Origin: Telmatactis stephensoni
Lineage: Eukaryota; Cnidaria; Anthozoa; Actiniaria; Isophelliidae
DNA length: 64,000 nucleotides
Reading direction: 5' to 3'
Assembly (NCBI GenBank): GCA_029948255.1
Contig: JALIZF010001713.1
Span: 496,001-560,000, forward strand
The notes beneath the pieces are model-generated. The model did not search any database, had not been told where the DNA came from, and saw only the letters and a list, made by a program, of their open reading frames with translations. Shown here piece by piece: positions 63,201 to 64,000 of the stretch (the stretch's first letter is position 1; each line of letters opens with the position of its first letter). A program made the position numbers and the translations under genes.

Positions 63201-64000
63201 CTTGTCTTGTCTTGTCTTGTCTTATCTCATCTTATCTTAGCCTCGATTTCCTCATTCTTCACTTTCTTGTTCCCTTTCTTTCTTTCTTTCTTTCTTTTCC
63301 TTCCTTCCTTCCTTCCTTCCTTCCTTCCTTCCTTCCTTCCTTCCTTCCTTCCTTCCTTCCTTCCTTCCCTCCTCCCTCCCTCCCTCCCTTCCTTCCATCC
63401 ATCCATTCTTCTTCCTTCCTCCTTCTCTCCCTTCTCTTTTCATTCCGCCTTTCTCCCTTCCTTTCTTCCTTCCCATCCCTCCATCATCCCTCCATCTCTC
63501 TCTTGAGCTCCCACCCTCCCTGTCTCCCCCTTTCCCTCCCTCCCATCTTCTTTCATTCCTTCTTTGCTATTTCCTTTTATTCTGTAATTGTCTTTGTTCT
63601 CCTCTGATCTCCTATATATTTACTTTACTCCATTAGCAATTCACCTAACATTTCCCATTGTATTCACCATCAGGCTGTACCAATCGAACTGAATGAGTAC
63701 AAAGATACTTGTCAATATGAGTTTTTATGGGTGACAAAGTATGCATGTCCAATTAACACCAACAATCAGACCCTAACCAATGACTGCACAGCTGTGAATC
63801 CTATCACAAACTACAAGTTTGACCTGAATAAGCTCTCTAGTACAATTACCAAAGACTTTGAAGTGACAGGCCAGAACAATCGTTATTTCTTACTCAATGT
63901 GTGCAGAAATTTGGTAGATAAAAAAGGTGAATGTTTATATTATATTATATATCCCTCTTTCCTTGACTTGAGTGAATACTCATTCCAAGTGATTGTTCGG
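46449..64000 (+). CDS. IGF2R: Cation-independent mannose-6-phosphate receptor-like protein (multi-MRH-domain), 5' part
   Basis: Eighteen exons: 46449-46576, 46687-46924, 48445-48613, 48991-49290, 49563-49820, 50401-51108, 52662-52819, 53694-54008, 54383-54590, 55624-55760, 56864-57231, 58112-58350, 58451-58747, 59361-59631, 60768-61078, 61993-62129, 62598-62739 and 63674-63926; the gene continues past the window. A signal peptide (VKLVFLFSLTYLTTF) precedes tandem MRH repeats of about 145 residues. Each repeat has the pattern YxLxxL, YxxNVC, GxxxC, L.Y..GD.C, T.I.F.C, C.Y.F.W.T..AC; ten are complete and an eleventh begins. Vertebrate CI-MPR (15 repeats) carries phosphomannosyl lysosomal enzymes from Golgi and cell surface to endosomes. 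By count, repeats 3, 5 and 8 keep Q, R, E and Y at sugar-binding-like positions; the others do not. Exons 4 and 5 each contain a 1-nt frame break (49221-49229 and about 49727-49732), and the exon 13/14 phases disagree. The 15-repeat receptor type is inferred; the family is clear. Confidence 0.9.
47209..47373. mobile_element. Hairpin MITE in CI-MPR intron 2
   Basis: Arms AAGACCTCTTTTGCTTGCCT... and ...AGGCAAGCGAAAGAGATCT. The inner parts GTATTTTCCCAATAC / GTATTGGGAAAACAG are also complementary. Confidence 0.85.
48809..48957. mobile_element. MITE 'TAGAGTCGTTTTCG' family, copy 2
   Basis: Perfect ends TAGAGTCGTTTTC and GAAAACGACTCTA, with the CCGTGTCAGTGCCGTAATGT core. It ends 33 bp before CI-MPR exon 4. 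Confidence 0.92.
49311..49458. mobile_element. MITE 'TAGAGTCGTTTTCG' family, copy 3
   Basis: Nearly identical to copy 2 and in the same orientation. It starts 20 bp after the donor of CI-MPR exon 4, so this exon is flanked on both sides. Confidence 0.92.
49890..50180 (+). repeat. Tandem array of a SINE-head-like unit (3 x about 95 bp)
   Basis: Three units share AGTGAGAGTGCTCCAGGCATT, (C/A)AAGTTTGAGTCCCAGCTTGG (B-box-like) and a (TTTG)n tail. The sequence matches the first 80 bp of the SINE at 52130. Confidence 0.8.
51416..52117. mobile_element. Foldback/TIR element with about 105-bp inverted ends
   Basis: 51416-51524 (GTGGACCATCCTCTCAGTTT...) and 52010-52117 (...AAACTGAGAGGATGGTCCGC) are long inverted repeats around about 485 bp of unique sequence. 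No transposase was seen; a short minus-strand ORF in the centre has no recognised homology. Confidence 0.88.
52130..52345 (+). mobile_element. tRNA-derived SINE
   Basis: A box TGGTTAGCTGAGTGC, B box GGTTTGAGTCCTAGC and a body with GTTTTCTCTGGTTTTTCCTC and CTCGGCAAAAATCACC. It lies immediately after the foldback element. Confidence 0.75.
52937..53107. mobile_element. TIR MITE (TTCCAGAAAATATCCATACC)
   Basis: Ends TTCCAGAAAATATCCATACC and GGTATGGATATTTTCTGGAA are perfect inverted repeats. Confidence 0.92.
53357..53553. mobile_element. Hairpin MITE (TAAATCAATTAGACAACAGA)
   Basis: Arms ATCAATTAGACAACAGAAAG and CTTTCTGTTGTCTAATTGAT, with an inner palindrome GAGAAAATATAAAGAA / TTCTTTATATTTTCTC. 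It lies 140 bp before CI-MPR exon 8. Confidence 0.9.
54051..54382 (+). repeat. Three 116-bp decoy copies of the acceptor and first ~45 nt of CI-MPR exon 9
   Basis: Units begin with TTTAGACCA at 54052, 54146 and 54262, followed by TAGA(G/A)TGTGCAGC..AATAACCAGTATGAC in the last two (the first lacks 22 nt). The genuine exon 9 starts ACCATAGAGTGTGCAGCC at 54383. The decoys diverge after about 45 exonic bases and reach an in-frame TGA about 26 codons in. Confidence 0.93.
54995..55095 (+). repeat. G/A-rich tract in CI-MPR intron 9
   Basis: GGGAGGGGAGGGGAGG-type sequence with several G-runs; it could form G-quadruplex structures. Confidence 0.75.
55948..56406. repeat. 127-bp direct repeats flanking about 205 bp (TRIM-like or duplication)
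   Basis: GAGTGCTGGCAGTTTAAAAG...CTGTGATAACTCAT occurs at about 55948-56072 and again at 56280-56406, differing at about one site. The middle part has a cysteine-rich reading frame (about 56062-56391) of unknown nature. Confidence 0.8.
57232..57268 (+). repeat. (TGA)n microsatellite at the donor of CI-MPR exon 11
   Basis: TGATGATGATGA begins two bases inside the intron (AG|gtatgatga). Confidence 0.95.
57284..57432. mobile_element. Imperfect hairpin MITE
   Basis: GGCCCCTTGCAGCACGTCGG...GGAAGGCAAAACA pairs imperfectly with TGTTTTGCCCTTC...GTGTGCTTGCAAGGAGCC. Confidence 0.7.
57632..58022. mobile_element. TIR MITE (AAGGCCCAGCCAAACGAGAA)
   Basis: Long arms rich in ATGTTGGATG / CATCCAACAT motifs, with ends AAGGCC(C)AGCCAAACGAG and CTCGTTTAACCAGGCCTT. 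Confidence 0.88.
58906..59145. repeat. Dispersed repeat (GATTGGCTAACACATGGTCTG family), copy 2
   Basis: Closely matches 4576-4795, including AAGAAAAGTTTGC and GTATGGGAAAATATCAGACC. Confidence 0.8.
59917..60313. mobile_element. TIR element with 48-bp arms (GCAGATTTCATATGACTGTG)
   Basis: 59917-59964 and 60266-60313 are inverted repeats. The element overlaps a second inverted pair, 60172-60266 versus 60586-60677 (GGTAGCCACAATGGGAGTTG... and its complement), so two elements are nested or fused. Confidence 0.8.
61268..61435. mobile_element. TIR MITE (CAGGGCCGTAGCCACC)
   Basis: Ends CAGGGCCGTAGCCACC and GGTGGCTATGGCCCTG; 168 bp, non-coding. Confidence 0.88.
61553..61733. mobile_element. TIR element (AGGGGCATATCCAG)
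   Basis: Ends CAGGGGCATATCC and GGATACACCCCTG. Internal AAAGGGGGGT repeats. Related to 23338-23535. Confidence 0.75.
62849..62974. mobile_element. MITE 'TAGAGTCGTTTT' family, copy 4, internally deleted
   Basis: Ends TAGAGTCGTTTTAGTATGAG and CCCATACGAAAACCTCTCTA. It lacks about 22 bp of the CCGTGTCAGTGCC core. Confidence 0.85.
62975..63235 (+). repeat. (CTTAG)n and (CTTGT)n pentanucleotide microsatellites
   Basis: About 35 CTTAG units sit between shorter CTTGT and CTTAT blocks, showing stepwise unit conversion within one array. Confidence 0.96.
63240..63560 (+). repeat. Pyrimidine-rich (TTCC)n/(TCCC)n tract before CI-MPR exon 18
   Basis: Perfect TTCC repeats (about 63299-63366) grade into CCCT/CCAT-rich sequence, ending about 110 bp before the exon. 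Confidence 0.94.

Noticed and set aside
63177..63607. ORFs rich in LPSFLPSF / KEGRKEGR
   Set aside because: Translation of (TTCC)n and neighbouring pyrimidine repeats in a CI-MPR intron.

Overview
The window is eukaryotic. Its genes are split by GT-AG introns, it is AT-rich, and it is crowded with microsatellites, hairpin MITEs and tRNA-derived SINEs. The gene content is metazoan: ATM, cytosolic PLA2, tropomyosin, calponin-type CH proteins and a cation-independent mannose-6-phosphate receptor. Short introns plus abundant palindromic MITEs (TIRs such as TTAAGGTGGCTCGACT and 'CCAATCAGAGCGCGCG'-type elements) suggest an anthozoan cnidarian, most likely a stony coral. This taxonomic guess comes from gene style and repeat flavour, not from a search.

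Layout. 1-6397 (+): the last nine exons of an ATM kinase gene, covering the kinase domain and FATC, ending in a stop. 6398-15847: no recognisable gene; it holds a degenerate tandem array, a near-perfect hairpin and a 1.74-kb tandem segmental duplication (10749-12484 / 12485-14582), one copy of which carries a nested TA-flanked MITE. 15848-22417 (+): a cytosolic (group IV) phospholipase A2 gene, 14 exons, first coding exon not found. 22418-25297: repeats, including a (TTCA)n tract and a SINE. 25298-26140 (+): an intronless tropomyosin-like gene. 29419-36391 and 39336-43890 (+): two tandem single-CH-domain (transgelin/calponin-like) genes with matching exon structure. 44953-45633 (-): an intronless gene for an unrecognised basic protein. 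It lies head-to-head with 46449-end (+): a CI-MPR/IGF2R-like receptor, 18 exons, ten complete MRH-type repeats and part of an eleventh, running off the window.

The genes do not form one pathway. They cover DNA-damage signalling (ATM), lipid signalling (cPLA2), actin binding (tropomyosin, CH proteins) and lysosomal sorting (CI-MPR). I found no convincing new molecular system. The points most worth a second look are: tandem decoy acceptor/exon-start copies in a CI-MPR intron; two opposite 1-nt frameshifts in adjacent CI-MPR exons plus a phase mismatch further on; a GC-AG intron in ATM; a Gly-to-Val change two residues before the cPLA2 nucleophile serine; complementary pyrimidine and purine tracts around one cPLA2 exon; and the tandem CH gene pair.

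Exon borders were set by reading-frame homology and GT/AG signals by eye. No transcript evidence was available.
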